A stretch of DNA of 60,953 nt from Bifidobacterium pseudolongum subsp. globosum (lineage in GTDB: Bacteria; Actinomycetota; Actinomycetes; Actinomycetales; Bifidobacteriaceae): contig NZ_JGZG01000012.1 of NCBI RefSeq assembly GCF_000741295.1, positions 1-60,953 of the forward strand, in the 5' to 3' direction. The position numbers and the translations under genes were made by a program. The notes beneath the pieces were generated by a model, which saw only the letters and a program-made list of their open reading frames with translations, did not search any database and was not told the origin of the DNA. Below, one piece after another: positions 50,069 to 59,763 of the stretch. Every line of letters starts with the position of its first letter. Position 1 is the stretch's first letter.

Positions 50069-50932
50069 ATGGTACTGCACCGCACAATGGGCCCATTCGA
50101 CACCACGGCGATCGGCCTGGGCGAAATGCCGCTGACGATCGAGAACAACCTTGGTCCCAACATGGGCGTGGAGACGATCCATGCGGCCCTCGACGCCGGC
50201 TGCCGGCAGATCGACACGGCTTGGGCCTACTACTGCTCGGGCGGCGAGGAGCAGACCGGCGAAAAGCTCGTGCGCGACGCCATGGCCAGCTGGAGTGGTC
50301 CCAAAGACGAGGTGCTCATCGCCACCAAGGTGGGCCACTACCGTAACTTCACCGATGGCAAGCCCACATGGGCGGTCGACGGCAGCCCCGAGAACCTGAT
50401 CCGCCGCGCCAAGGAAAGCGCCCTCGCGCTCGGCGTGGACACGATCGACCTGCTGTACTTCCACCGCCCCGACCCGCGCATCCCGTACGGCGAGTCGATC
50501 GAGGCCATCAAGCAGCTTGTCGACGAAGGTGTGGCCCGCGAGGCCGGTGTTTCCAACGCCTCCATTGAGCAGATGGACATCGCCCATGAGATCCTCGGCA
50601 ACAAGCTGATCGCCGTGCAAAACCAGTTCTCGCCGATCTACACCGAGACCGCGGACACGCTTGAGCACGCGGCGCGCATCGGCATCAGCTTCGTGTGCTG
50701 GAGCCCGCTCGGCGGTTTCCGCAAGCCGAAGGACGAGTCGAAGTTCGACCCGTTCCGTGCGATTGCCGACAAGCGCGGCGTGAGCTACCAGCAGGTCGTG
50801 CTTGCCTGGGAGCTCGCCAAGGGCGACCATGTCTTTGTGATCCCCGGCGCACACCGCCCGGCCACGATTCTCGACAGCCTCAAGGCCGGCGACCTGGAGC
50901 TCACCCCCGAAGAGCTCGCCACGCTGGGCTGA
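50069..50932 (+). CDS. Aldo/keto reductase
   Basis: NADPH-dependent oxidoreductase of 287 aa with the usual TIM-barrel features: catalytic Asp in RQIDTAWAYY with the Tyr a few residues on, Lys in LIATKVGHY, His in YFHRPDPRIPYGESIEA, and the cofactor segment PGAHRPATILDSL. The substrate is not predictable. AAGGAGAA lies before the ATG. It is transcribed away from nrdHIEF from a spacer with two large dyads that may regulate it. Confidence 0.9.
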   Translation: MVLHRTMGPFDTTAIGLGEMPLTIENNLGPNMGVETIHAALDAGCRQIDTAWAYYCSGGEEQTGEKLVRDAMASWSGPKDEVLIATKVGHYRNFTDGKPTWAVDGSPENLIRRAKESALALGVDTIDLLYFHRPDPRIPYGESIEAIKQLVDEGVAREAGVSNASIEQMDIAHEILGNKLIAVQNQFSPIYTETADTLEHAARIGISFVCWSPLGGFRKPKDESKFDPFRAIADKRGVSYQQVVLAWELAKGDHVFVIPGAHRPATILDSLKAGDLELTPEELATLG

Positions 50933-50969
50933 CCCAACTGCCGGAGGTGGGGTCAGCCGCACCTGCCTG

Positions 50970-50975
50970 TACACT
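50970..50975 (+). promoter_or_regulatory. -10 element for probable leaderless U32-family gene
   Basis: TACACT ends 8 nt before the GTG at 50984; no Shine-Dalgarno is present. Confidence 0.5.
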
Positions 50976-50983
50976 GGTCGCCT

Positions 50984-52507
50984 GTGATCAAACGTCGTTC
51001 CAAACCCGAAGTACTGGCACCGGCCGGCAATCTGCGCGGCCTCATGACCGCCGTGGACTACGGCGCCGACGCCGTCTACTGCGGCGGCAAAGCCTTTGGC
51101 ATGCGCTCGGCGCCGCGCAACCTGAGCCTCGACGACTTCACACAAGGCGCGCGCTATGCGCATGAGCGCGGCGCGCGCGTCTACGTGACGCTCAACATCC
51201 TGCCGCGCAACAACGAGATCACCGCGATCGAACGCTACATCGAGCAGTTGCGCGGCACCGGCGTCGACGCACTGATCGTCACTGACATCGGCGTGCTCAT
51301 GATGGCGCGTCGCATCGCACCCGAACTCGAACTGCACGTGTCCACGCAGGCCGGCGTCACGAACTACGCCGCCGCCAACGCGCTCTACGAACTCGGCGCG
51401 CGCCGCGTCGTGCTCGCGCGCGAGATGGACCTGCAGGCGGTGCGCGACATCCGCGCCAACATTCCCGACGACCTGGACATCGAGACCTTTGTGCATGGCT
51501 CGATGTGCATGGCGTTCTCCGGCCGCTGCCTCATCTCCAATTACCTGACCGGACGCGACGGCAACCATGGCGAATGCGCGCAGCCGTGCCGCTGGAAGTA
51601 TTCGCTCGTAGAAGAGAAGCGGCCCGGGCAGGTGTTCCCGATCGAGGAGACCGCGCAAGGCACCTACCTGTTCAATTCGCAGGACATGAACATGATGGAA
51701 CACCTCGACGACCTGATCGATTCGGGCGCCACGAGCCTCAAGATTGAAGGCCGCTCCAAGAGCGCGTATTATGTGGCGGCCATGACGAACGCCTACAAGA
51801 GCGCAGTCAACGAATACATGGTGCAGCGAGGCTTCGAAGACGCCGAGGGCAACGAGCTCAAGCCGTTCCGCGACCGCGTCATCCGCGCGGGCGAAGAAGG
51901 CACAGAAGACGACGGGCCCGACTCGGTCACGCTGCATGCCGACGAGGCGTTCGCCGGCATGCCGAACTGGGACAGCGCGGTCGACGAAGGCGAGCTGTCG
52001 AACCGCCAGGCGCGCCGCACCGGTCTGGAACGTCAGGCCGAATACGCCGAAGACGCCGGTTGGAAGCACGCGGGCGTGCACCCGGCCCCGCCCGTGGAGC
52101 TGCCCGATTGGCTGCGCGAGGAGCCGGGCAAGGTGGCGCACCGTGACTACAGCACCGGCTTCTACTACCCCGAGCAGAAGGTCACACAGAACACCGACCG
52201 CAGCGCGTATTTCCGTGACTGGCTCGTGGTGGGCGAGGCGCTCGAATGGACGCCCGAAGACGGGGGCAGGCTCACGATCATGAGCCGCAACAAGATCGAA
52301 CCGGGCCAGCTCGTCGAGATCCTGCTGCCGGGCGAGGCGCCACTGCAGTATGTTGTGCCGGCTGAAGGCCTGCGTGACGCCGACGGCGGGCCGGTCGCGC
52401 TGATCAACCATCCCGCGCACGTGTTCTCGCTGCCGATGCCGGTCGAAGTGCCCGTCAACGCGGCGCTGCGCTCACGCACCAAGCGCCCCACGCTCAAGGC
52501 CGAATGA
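50984..52507 (+). CDS. U32 family peptidase / tRNA hydroxylation-type protein
   Basis: A 507-aa member of the U32 (YegQ/YrrO-like) family. Signatures: EVLAPAGNLRGLMTAVDYGADAVYCGG at the start and the family pattern ETFVHGSMCMAFSGRCLIS, followed by cysteines in GECAQPCRWKY. Some U32 proteins (TrhP/RlhA) act in tRNA or rRNA hydroxylation rather than proteolysis, so the peptidase label is historical. The C-terminal third (about 285-380) carries an insertion with low similarity before the beta-barrel end. The start is GTG at 50984 with a leaderless-type promoter. Confidence 0.88.
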   Translation: MIKRRSKPEVLAPAGNLRGLMTAVDYGADAVYCGGKAFGMRSAPRNLSLDDFTQGARYAHERGARVYVTLNILPRNNEITAIERYIEQLRGTGVDALIVTDIGVLMMARRIAPELELHVSTQAGVTNYAAANALYELGARRVVLAREMDLQAVRDIRANIPDDLDIETFVHGSMCMAFSGRCLISNYLTGRDGNHGECAQPCRWKYSLVEEKRPGQVFPIEETAQGTYLFNSQDMNMMEHLDDLIDSGATSLKIEGRSKSAYYVAAMTNAYKSAVNEYMVQRGFEDAEGNELKPFRDRVIRAGEEGTEDDGPDSVTLHADEAFAGMPNWDSAVDEGELSNRQARRTGLERQAEYAEDAGWKHAGVHPAPPVELPDWLREEPGKVAHRDYSTGFYYPEQKVTQNTDRSAYFRDWLVVGEALEWTPEDGGRLTIMSRNKIEPGQLVEILLPGEAPLQYVVPAEGLRDADGGPVALINHPAHVFSLPMPVEVPVNAALRSRTKRPTLKAE

Positions 52508-52549
52508 CGCCCGCCCGCAGCGAACATGCGCGCGCGCCGGTGGAGCGGC

Positions 52550-52555
52550 TACAGT
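52550..52555 (+). promoter_or_regulatory. -10 element for probable leaderless pgeF transcript
   Basis: TACAGT ends exactly 7 nt before the ATG at 52563 and no Shine-Dalgarno is seen. Confidence 0.5.
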
Positions 52556-52562
52556 GGGCGGT

Positions 52563-53735
52563 ATGAGTGCACAAGAACCATCGGCGCAGTCCGCCGAACC
52601 ACAGCAGAACAACCAACCCGCCGACCACAAGCCAGTGCAGATCAACATGCAGGACCTGCTTGAGGCGGTGCAGTCGCTCGGCAAGAAGACCGTGCAGCAG
52701 CAGGACGAGGCCGCGGCGAAGGCCGCGCAGTACGACGAGGCGATCCTCGACAGCTCCGCGATCGAACCGACCGACAGCGAAGGCAACCCGATCCCGGTGA
52801 CGATTCCGATTGTGCTCGCGCCGAACATCACCGTGGTCTACACCACGCGCTTGGGTGGCGCCAGCACCGACGAGTGGGCGCATTTCAATCTGGGCGGCAA
52901 ATCCGGCGACGTGCCGGACCATGTGCGCGCGAACCGCGACGCGCTGGCGAACGAACTGCACGCCAAGCTCTCGCTCATCAACCAGGTGCATTCGGGCGAT
53001 GCCATCGACATCGACGAACGCTTCGAGCCCAACCGTTCGTTCGGCTTTGACGCTTCGGGCACGCAGGAGGCCGCGCCCGTGGACGACGTGGAATCGGTGG
53101 ACGGCACCGTGCAGATCATCGAAGGCGACGCGCAGGTGAGCACACAGACCGGCATCGCGCTCGGCGTGTTCGCCGCGGACTGCCTGCCCGTGCTGCTCGC
53201 CGACCCCGTCTCCGGCGTGATCGCGGCCGCGCATTGCGGTCGCAAAGGCCTCATGGAAGGCGTCATCGGCTCCACGGTGGAAATGATGAAGGCCAAGGGC
53301 GCCGACCCCGCGCACATCCTGGCCACGCTCGGCCCCGCGATCTGCGGCGACTGCTATGAGACCGGCGACGAGATCGCCGACGCGTTCGACGCGAGGTTCC
53401 CGGGCACGTTCACGCTCACGCGCTTCGGCGGCCCGGGCATCGACATCAACAAGGCCGCGCTTATGGCGCTCGAGCAGGCCGGCGTGAGTGCGAGCCACAT
53501 CTATTCGTCGCAGCCGCGCGTCAACGCCGCCACACAGTACCTCGCGCAGGACGCCGAACTCGAGCAGCTGTGCCGCGAGGACAACGAGGGCGATCCACAG
53601 CTCGACGAGCGCATCAAGCACATCCGCCACAGCATGTGCACGCTCGAAAACCCGCTGTGGTTCTCGCACCGCCGCGCCCAGCTCGCGCACAAGGCCCACG
53701 AAGGCCGCATGCTCGCGCTGATCGTGCGCCACTGA
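52563..53735 (+). CDS. pgeF: Peptidoglycan editing factor PgeF-like (polyphenol oxidase/laccase-domain) protein
   Basis: A 390-aa member of the YfiH/DUF152 family, some of which remove wrongly incorporated residues from muropeptide precursors. The metal and active-site residues are visible: His in LINQVHSGD, Cys in GVFAADCLPVLLAD, His in AAAHCGRKGL, and PAICGDCYETGDE. The first 70 residues are a polar, glutamine-rich extension not present in E. coli YfiH, and a variable loop lies between FGFDASGTQ and GTVQIIEGD. It starts 55 bp after the U32 gene with its own leaderless-type promoter. Confidence 0.88.
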   Translation: MSAQEPSAQSAEPQQNNQPADHKPVQINMQDLLEAVQSLGKKTVQQQDEAAAKAAQYDEAILDSSAIEPTDSEGNPIPVTIPIVLAPNITVVYTTRLGGASTDEWAHFNLGGKSGDVPDHVRANRDALANELHAKLSLINQVHSGDAIDIDERFEPNRSFGFDASGTQEAAPVDDVESVDGTVQIIEGDAQVSTQTGIALGVFAADCLPVLLADPVSGVIAAAHCGRKGLMEGVIGSTVEMMKAKGADPAHILATLGPAICGDCYETGDEIADAFDARFPGTFTLTRFGGPGIDINKAALMALEQAGVSASHIYSSQPRVNAATQYLAQDAELEQLCREDNEGDPQLDERIKHIRHSMCTLENPLWFSHRRAQLAHKAHEGRMLALIVRH

Positions 53736-53769
53736 CCCATATGTTTATTGAATTAAGTAAGGAATCACA

Positions 53770-54507
53770 ATGACTACCGCACAGACCACCCCGGTCGTGG
53801 CCGTGGTGCTCGCCGCAGGCTCGGGCCTGCGGTTCGACCCGGCCAATCCCAAACAACTCGTCTCGCTCGCCGGCACGCCGATCGTCGGCTGGAGCATCGC
53901 CGCGTTCGAACGCAACCCGCGTGTGACCGACATCCTCGTCGTCGTCAACGCGCAGGTGCGCCAAGCGGTGGAACAGCTCATCGCCGCCGCCGGCTACACC
54001 AAGGTGCAGGCTGTGATCGACGGCGGCGCCGAACGCTCCGACAGCACCGAGGCCGCGCTGCGCATGCTCGCCGACCATGGCGTGCCCGCAGACGCGAAGG
54101 TGCTCATCCACGATTCGGTGCGCCCCTTCGTCTCACAGGCCCAGATCGACGGCTGCATCGACGCGCTCGACGAGTTCAAGGCCGCCACCGTGGCCTGCCC
54201 GTCGACCGACACGATCCTGCTCACACAGGACCTGGGCGACCGCGAAACCGTGGTGCAGGTGCCGGAGCGCCGCCATTCGTTCCGCGCGCAGACCCCGCAG
54301 GCCTTCCGTTTCGAGACGATCCGCACCGCCTACGGCTTGGCCGCCGACGACCCGGATTTCCGCCCGACCGACGACACCCGCGTGGTGGTGGACTACCTGC
54401 CGAACGAGCCCGTCGCGATCGTCGGCGGCTCGCCGCTCAACATGAAGGTGACGACGCAGGACGACATGCCGTTCGCGCAGCTGATCGCCGGTCGTCTGGC
54501 GGAGTGA
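53770..54507 (+). CDS. ispD: 2-C-methyl-D-erythritol 4-phosphate cytidylyltransferase
   Basis: Third step of the MEP isoprenoid pathway (MEP plus CTP to CDP-ME). The 245-aa protein has the nucleotide-binding start VVAVVLAAGSGLRFDPANPKQ (the G-rich loop with conserved Arg and Lys), LIHDSVRPFVS and the C-terminal GGSPLNMKVTTQDDMPFAQLI. TAAGGAA precedes the ATG. The spacer to pgeF is short and A+T-rich. No ispF is adjacent. Confidence 0.94.
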   Translation: MTTAQTTPVVAVVLAAGSGLRFDPANPKQLVSLAGTPIVGWSIAAFERNPRVTDILVVVNAQVRQAVEQLIAAAGYTKVQAVIDGGAERSDSTEAALRMLADHGVPADAKVLIHDSVRPFVSQAQIDGCIDALDEFKAATVACPSTDTILLTQDLGDRETVVQVPERRHSFRAQTPQAFRFETIRTAYGLAADDPDFRPTDDTRVVVDYLPNEPVAIVGGSPLNMKVTTQDDMPFAQLIAGRLAE

Positions 54508-54512
54508 TGCCC

Positions 54513-55196
54513 ATGCAAGAACTGTCTGTTGTTATCTCGGGGTTTGACCCATACGAGGGCATCGCGGTCAATCCCGCGCTGATCGTGCCCGACACGCTCG
54601 CCGAAGAGGGCATCGCCGTCGACCCCAACGATTTCGAGGACCCGCTGCACGGTGTGGATGTGCGCATCCACGCCGTGCACATGCCGGTCAGCTTCGGCAA
54701 GGCATGGCCCATGCTCAACGAGACGCTCGACCGCGTGCACCCGCACATCGTGATCGCCACCGGCCTCAAGCAGGCCGCGCGCGGCATCCTGCTTGAACGC
54801 TGCGCGATCAACCTCAAGGACACCACGCGCCCCGACGCCGACAACGTGATTCCCGGCCAGCGCCTCATCGACGAGGGCGGACCGGCGGCCTACTGGACCG
54901 GCCTGCCGTTGCGCGCGATCCTCAACGCGTTCGCCGCCGACGACATCCCCGCGTCCCTCAGCTCGGACGCCGGCACGTTCGTGTGCAACGCGTTGTTCTA
55001 CCACCTGCAGGCCTGGGCCGCGCGCCAGCCGAGGCCGACGATGTGCGGGTTCGTCAACCTGCCGCCCGTCAACGAACAACCGCACCCGCAACACGGCCTG
55101 CCGCTGGCCCAGCAGATCACCGCCGGGCGCGACGTGGTGCGCGAGGCGGCGCGCTACTACAAGCGGCCCATGGGCCCCGACATCCTGATTCCGTAG
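54513..55196 (+). CDS. pcp: Pyrrolidone-carboxylate peptidase (C15 family)
   Basis: Would remove N-terminal pyroglutamate from peptides. The 227-aa protein shows the family start VVISGFDPYEGIAVNPA (FxPFxGxxxNPS type), ATGLKQAARGILLERCAINL with the catalytic Glu region, the nucleophile in SDAGTFVCNALFYHL and a late His in HPQHGLPLAQQ. ATG 54513 is chosen because GGAG lies 8 nt upstream; ATG 54507, overlapping the ispD stop, is possible. Probably co-transcribed with ispD. Confidence 0.9.
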   Translation: MQELSVVISGFDPYEGIAVNPALIVPDTLAEEGIAVDPNDFEDPLHGVDVRIHAVHMPVSFGKAWPMLNETLDRVHPHIVIATGLKQAARGILLERCAINLKDTTRPDADNVIPGQRLIDEGGPAAYWTGLPLRAILNAFAADDIPASLSSDAGTFVCNALFYHLQAWAARQPRPTMCGFVNLPPVNEQPHPQHGLPLAQQITAGRDVVREAARYYKRPMGPDILIP

Positions 55197-55331
55197 CGCG
55201 CGCCGGCGCCCGCGCGGTTGCGCTCAATGTGAGTTCCGCGCGTGGTGCGGCGTGGCGTACGCTAAAGTGCAGAGAAGACGCACTCATGCACCAGTTGTGC
55301 GTGGGGGAATTGCCAACGAAAGGAAACGACT

Positions 55332-56924
55332 ATGGTGGAGCGGTTCCCGGTCGTGCTGCGAGGGTACGACAAAGAACGCGTGGACGAAGCGATGCTTGCG
55401 GCGCAGACCACGATCGACCGCCTGCGTGAGCAGGTCAAGGCCGGAGACGACAACGTGCTGCAGCTGCAGGCCCAGCTGCAGGAAGAGAAGAACCGCAAGG
55501 CGAGCACCGACAACACCTTCGCCTCGCTCGGCGCCAACGCGCAGCAGATGCTCGCGTCGGCCGAGCAGACGAGCACGGAGCTGCTCGAGCGCGCCAAGAA
55601 AGACGCCGCATCCGCGCGTGTCGAAGCGCAGTCCCAGTCGCAGACGCTGATCAACAACGCCAAGCTCGACGCCCAGCATCTCGTCGACGACGCGCAGGCC
55701 AAGGCGGACACGCTGCTCAAGAACGCGCAGAACGAAGCGCAGACGATCATCACGAGCGCCCAGCAGGAAGCCGCGCAGCTGCGCGCGTCCACCGCGAAGA
55801 CGGTCAAGGAGCAGCGCCAGACGCTCGACCTTGAGCTCACGAACTCGCGCGAAGAGCACAACAAGCGCCTCGCCTCCGAGCGCGCCACGCAGGAACGCGA
55901 ACTGTCCGAGCAGCGCGCCGAGGCCACGGCCACGATCGCGCAGCAGCGCAAGAGCGCGAATGAGGAGATCACGCGTCTCAAGAGCGAGACGAACGACCAG
56001 ATCGAATCGGCGCTCGCCGACGCCAACAAGAAGCTCGCCGACGTGCGCGAGCAGGTGTCGAAGCTCATGACCGAAGCGCAGCGCAAGGCCGGCGAGATCA
56101 CCGACGCCGCGAAGTCTCAGGCGCAGGAGATCACCGATTCCGCCGAAGTGAACCGTACGAAGACGATGAGCCAGGTGAACGCGGAAGTGGAGCAGATCCG
56201 CGCCGACATCGCTGCCCAGCAGGACGAGGCCACGCAGAAGGTCTCCGAACTGCTCGGCCACTTGGAGGAGCGCCGCGCACAGGCCAAGGAAGAGGCCGAG
56301 GCGCAGATCGCCGAAGCCAAGCAAATCCGCGAAGACGCCGACACGTACGCCGCGGACAAGCGCAAGGAGGCCGACAAGACGGCCGCCGAGATCGTCGACA
56401 AGGCGAGCCGCGAGGCCGCCGCGCAGATCGAGGAGCGCCGCAAGGCCGCACAGACCGAGCTCGACGGCCTGCACAAGCGCATCGGCGAGCTGCAGAGCCG
56501 CGAGGCCGACATCACGCAGCGTGTCTCCGAACTGCGCTCGATGTTCGCCAACGCGTTCGCCGGCTTCGGATTCGGCATGGACAACCAGCATTCCACCGAT
56601 TCGATGTCGGTCGTCAACGCGTTTGTGGAAAGCGACAACACCGCGGACGGCGATCAGGACGACGACGTGCTGATTGACAACGCGGAGGAACCGGCCCAGC
56701 CCGCGGCCGCGCCGACCGTGCCGCCGCTCGACGCGCCGGCCGCCGACGCCCAGGAGGGCGACCATGACCAAGCCGCCGAAACCGAAGTGATCGCCGTGGC
56801 CCAGGAGAACGACCGTTCGATGGTCTCCGAAGGCGCCCCCGTGTTCGACCAGCGCGACAACCAGGTGGTGGACGACGAAGACGGCGCGATCAACGACGAC
56901 ACCCAGCTGTCCAGCGACCAGTGA
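55332..56924 (+). CDS. DivIVA-like coiled-coil protein
   Basis: A 530-aa protein. The N-terminus (MVERFPVVLRGYDKERVDEAML) resembles the DivIVA lipid-binding start, followed by about 380 residues of almost continuous coiled coil rich in Ala, Glu, Gln and Lys, a short hydrophobic patch (FANAFAGFGFGMDN) near 410, and an acidic disordered tail. Related actinobacterial proteins (DivIVA, Scy, FilP) organise polar growth or the cytoskeleton; that role here is inferred. GAAAGGAAA precedes the ATG. It stands alone with its own terminator. Confidence 0.8.
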   Translation: MVERFPVVLRGYDKERVDEAMLAAQTTIDRLREQVKAGDDNVLQLQAQLQEEKNRKASTDNTFASLGANAQQMLASAEQTSTELLERAKKDAASARVEAQSQSQTLINNAKLDAQHLVDDAQAKADTLLKNAQNEAQTIITSAQQEAAQLRASTAKTVKEQRQTLDLELTNSREEHNKRLASERATQERELSEQRAEATATIAQQRKSANEEITRLKSETNDQIESALADANKKLADVREQVSKLMTEAQRKAGEITDAAKSQAQEITDSAEVNRTKTMSQVNAEVEQIRADIAAQQDEATQKVSELLGHLEERRAQAKEEAEAQIAEAKQIREDADTYAADKRKEADKTAAEIVDKASREAAAQIEERRKAAQTELDGLHKRIGELQSREADITQRVSELRSMFANAFAGFGFGMDNQHSTDSMSVVNAFVESDNTADGDQDDDVLIDNAEEPAQPAAAPTVPPLDAPAADAQEGDHDQAAETEVIAVAQENDRSMVSEGAPVFDQRDNQVVDDEDGAINDDTQLSSDQ

Positions 56925-56942
56925 CCGCATTCCGGTAACAAC

Positions 56943-56982
56943 AAGGTCCGGTCCCACGCTTTGCCGTGGGGCCGGACCTTTT
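56943..56982 (+). terminator. Terminator after the coiled-coil gene
   Basis: AAGGTCCGGTCCCACG (56943-56958) pairs with CGTGGGGCCGGACCTT (56965-56980; one wobble) around 6 nt, followed by TT. Confidence 0.88.
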
Positions 56983-57083
56983 GGTACGTACGCCGACTGT
57001 GCCACGGGCGCACACGCACGTCTGGGAGTACCCTTGTGCATTGGTATTGATTCACCACCCATATGCATGGAAAGGAACCCGTT

Positions 57084-58421
57084 TTGCCTCAGCTCAAACC
57101 CCTGTCCGCCAACCGACTCGACACCCTGCGCCACGACTTCGACGCCAACAAGTCCAACCGCATGGCCATGAACGCGGTCACGACCGCGGGCATCAACAAC
57201 GTGGCGCGCAACTACGACCGCGCACGCCTGCTACAGCGCCGGTTCTCGACCGTGGTAGACAACGGCGAGGCCACGCATCAGGACCATTCAGGCCGCTGCT
57301 GGCTGTTCAGCTCGCTCAACGTGGCGCGCTTCGTGGCCAAGAAGAACATGAACCTCAAGGAATTCGAATTCTCGCAGAACTATGCGATGTACTTCGACAA
57401 GCTTGAGCGCATCAACTACTTCATGCAAGACATGGCCGGCCTGATCCGCGCGGGCGAGCCGGTCGACTCGCGCCTGTTCCAGCACATGCTGCACGACGTG
57501 ATGGGCGACGGCGGCCAGTGGACGATGGCCATGAACATCTACAAGAAGTACGGCGCCGTGCCGAAGAGCCTCTTCCCGGAAACCGAATCGTCAAAGAACA
57601 CCTCGGAGATGAACACGCAGCTGCGCCGCCTGCTGCACACCGCCGTGGCGCACATGCAGGACAACCCGAACGAGATTGACGAGATCATCGCACGCACGGT
57701 GGAGGACGGCCACCGCATGCTCACCATCCACTTGGGCGAGCCGCCGAAGTCGTTCCACTGGGAGTGGACCGACGCCGACGGCGTGTTCCACCGCGACGGC
57801 GAGATCACGCCGGTCGAGTTCTGGAACAAGTACGTGGGCAGCGCCGACCTGGACAGCTACGTGTGCCTCGTCGACGACCCGCGCAAGGAGCACGCGAAGG
57901 GCACGAAGATCGGCATCGAGCACCTGGGCAATGTGGCGGGCGGCGACCCGACCGAATACCTCAACGTGCCGATCGAGTTCATGAAGGACTGCGTGCGCAC
58001 GATCCTCGTGGAACAGGGTATCCCGGTGTGGTTCGGCGCCGACTGCCACCCGATGATGGACCGCCAGGACGGCGCGTGGGCCACCGACCTGTTCGAATAC
58101 GGCGAGGTCTACGGCGTGGAATTCGACATGGACAAGGAGCAGCGCGTGCGCTTCGCCGACTCCGCGATGAACCACGCGATGGCGTTCGTGGGCGTGGACG
58201 TGGACGACGACGGCACGACGACGCGCCGTTGGCGCGTGGAGAACTCGTGGGGCACGAAGATCGCCGACAAGGGCTACTTCACGATGGCCGACGACTGGTT
58301 CGACCAGTACGTGTTCGAGGTGGCAGTGCCGAAGGCCATGCTGCCCGAGAAGTACCGCAAGGCGCTTGGCGAGCCGGCCACGATGCTGCCGGCATGGGAC
58401 CCGATGGGCGCCCTCGCCTGA
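57084..58421 (+). CDS. pepC: Aminopeptidase C (bleomycin hydrolase family, C1B)
   Basis: Cytoplasmic cysteine aminopeptidase of 445 aa. The catalytic triad is visible: Cys in DHSGRCWLFSSLN, His in MNHAMAFVGVDV and Asn in RVENSWGTK. The C-terminus ends PMGALA, matching the short tail that enters the active site in this family. I take TTG 57084 as start because AAAGGA lies 7 nt upstream; an ATG at 57063 in frame has no ribosome-binding site and would place that site inside the coding region. A short hairpin (TGAAACCC/GGGTTTCA) follows the stop. Confidence 0.93.
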   Translation: MPQLKPLSANRLDTLRHDFDANKSNRMAMNAVTTAGINNVARNYDRARLLQRRFSTVVDNGEATHQDHSGRCWLFSSLNVARFVAKKNMNLKEFEFSQNYAMYFDKLERINYFMQDMAGLIRAGEPVDSRLFQHMLHDVMGDGGQWTMAMNIYKKYGAVPKSLFPETESSKNTSEMNTQLRRLLHTAVAHMQDNPNEIDEIIARTVEDGHRMLTIHLGEPPKSFHWEWTDADGVFHRDGEITPVEFWNKYVGSADLDSYVCLVDDPRKEHAKGTKIGIEHLGNVAGGDPTEYLNVPIEFMKDCVRTILVEQGIPVWFGADCHPMMDRQDGAWATDLFEYGEVYGVEFDMDKEQRVRFADSAMNHAMAFVGVDVDDDGTTTRRWRVENSWGTKIADKGYFTMADDWFDQYVFEVAVPKAMLPEKYRKALGEPATMLPAWDPMGALA

Positions 58422-58590
58422 AACCCGCCCTCATGGGGTTTCACCCCGTGTTTCACGCGGCCGCGCCCCGCGCGCATGGAGATTCTGGAACGCCGGTAGT
58501 CAGGTCAACTGGGTTGTTTTACACTGGGTATCCGGTTTCGACCGCGCGCGGCTGGCGCGCCGCGGCGCACAGACAAGAGGAGACAGACAG

Positions 58591-59724
58591 ATGACAGCAC
58601 TGCGCGGGCCTGACAGTTCGCAGGACGCACTGCTCGACGAGCATGCGGTGGTCCCCGAGACCGTGGACGTGAACATACGCCAGCTCGACCCGATTCCGGC
58701 GCCTCGCTATTTCATCAAGGAACTGCCGCTGACCGACGCGATGCGCGACCTCGTGCTCGACTCGCGCAGCCAGATTCGCGACGTGCTGCACGGCCGCGAC
58801 GACCGCCTGCTCGCCATCGTCGGCCCCTGCTCGATCCATGACCCGAAGGCCGCGCACGACTATGCGATGCGCCTTGCCGCGCTCAACCGCGAACTGGGTG
58901 ACCGCCTGCTGATCGTGATGCGTGTCTACTTCGAAAAACCGCGCACTACGATTGGGTGGAAGGGCCTGATCAATGACCCCGACCTCAACGGCCGCTTCGA
59001 CATCCGCAAAGGCATGTGGCTCGCGCGCAAGGTGCTCACCGACGTGCTTTCGCTCGGCCTGCCCGCCGCCACCGAATGGCTCGACCCGATCACCCCGCAG
59101 TACCTGTGCGACCTGATTAGCTGGGGCGCAATCGGCGCGCGCAACACCGAAAGCCAGGTGCACCGCGAGCTCGCGAGCGGCATGAGCATGCCGATTGGCT
59201 TCAAGAACGCCACCGACGGCTCGATCAAGCCGGCCGCCGACTCCTGCTTCTCGGCCGCCAACGAACACCACTTCCTCTCCATCAATCTGGATGGCCAAGT
59301 GATCTCGGCCGAAACGAAAGGCAACCCGGACTGCCACCTCGTGCTGCGCGGCTCGAGCGCCGGCCCCAACTACGACCCCGTCTCGGTGGCCCGTGCCCTC
59401 GACGACCTCAAGGCCTCGAAGGCGGCCGGCCCGAGCGACCACGGCCTCATCATCGACGCCGCGCACGGCAACTGCGGCAAGGACGAAGTGGTCGAAGCGC
59501 AGGTGATCGAAGACATCGCCTCGCGTGTGGCCGCCGGAGAACGCGGCATCCTGGGCATCATGATGGAAAGCTTCCTCGTGGGCGGCCATCAGGATCCGGC
59601 CCCGCTCGACCAGCTCGTCTACGGGCAGTCGGTGACCGACGCCTGCGTGCCATGGGACCGCACCGAACAGGTGCTGCGCAAGCTCGCTGACGCCGTGGCC
59701 ACCCGCCGTGCCGCCGCCGAGTAA
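58591..59724 (+). CDS. aroG: 3-deoxy-7-phosphoheptulonate (DAHP) synthase, class I
   Basis: First step of the shikimate pathway (phosphoenolpyruvate plus erythrose 4-phosphate). The 377-aa protein is the AroF/G/H type: RYFIKELPLTDAMRDLVLDSR, LLAIVGPCSIHDPKAAHDYA, RVYFEKPRTTIGWKGLINDP, GMSMPIGFKNATDGSIKPA, IIDAAHGNCGKD and GIMMESFLVGGHQ, all metal and substrate residues present. Which aromatic end product controls it cannot be told. AGAGGAG precedes ATG 58591. Confidence 0.96.
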   Translation: MTALRGPDSSQDALLDEHAVVPETVDVNIRQLDPIPAPRYFIKELPLTDAMRDLVLDSRSQIRDVLHGRDDRLLAIVGPCSIHDPKAAHDYAMRLAALNRELGDRLLIVMRVYFEKPRTTIGWKGLINDPDLNGRFDIRKGMWLARKVLTDVLSLGLPAATEWLDPITPQYLCDLISWGAIGARNTESQVHRELASGMSMPIGFKNATDGSIKPAADSCFSAANEHHFLSINLDGQVISAETKGNPDCHLVLRGSSAGPNYDPVSVARALDDLKASKAAGPSDHGLIIDAAHGNCGKDEVVEAQVIEDIASRVAAGERGILGIMMESFLVGGHQDPAPLDQLVYGQSVTDACVPWDRTEQVLRKLADAVATRRAAAE

Positions 59725-59763
59725 ACGCACCAGCACCATCCACACCACTATTGAGGGGGCGTA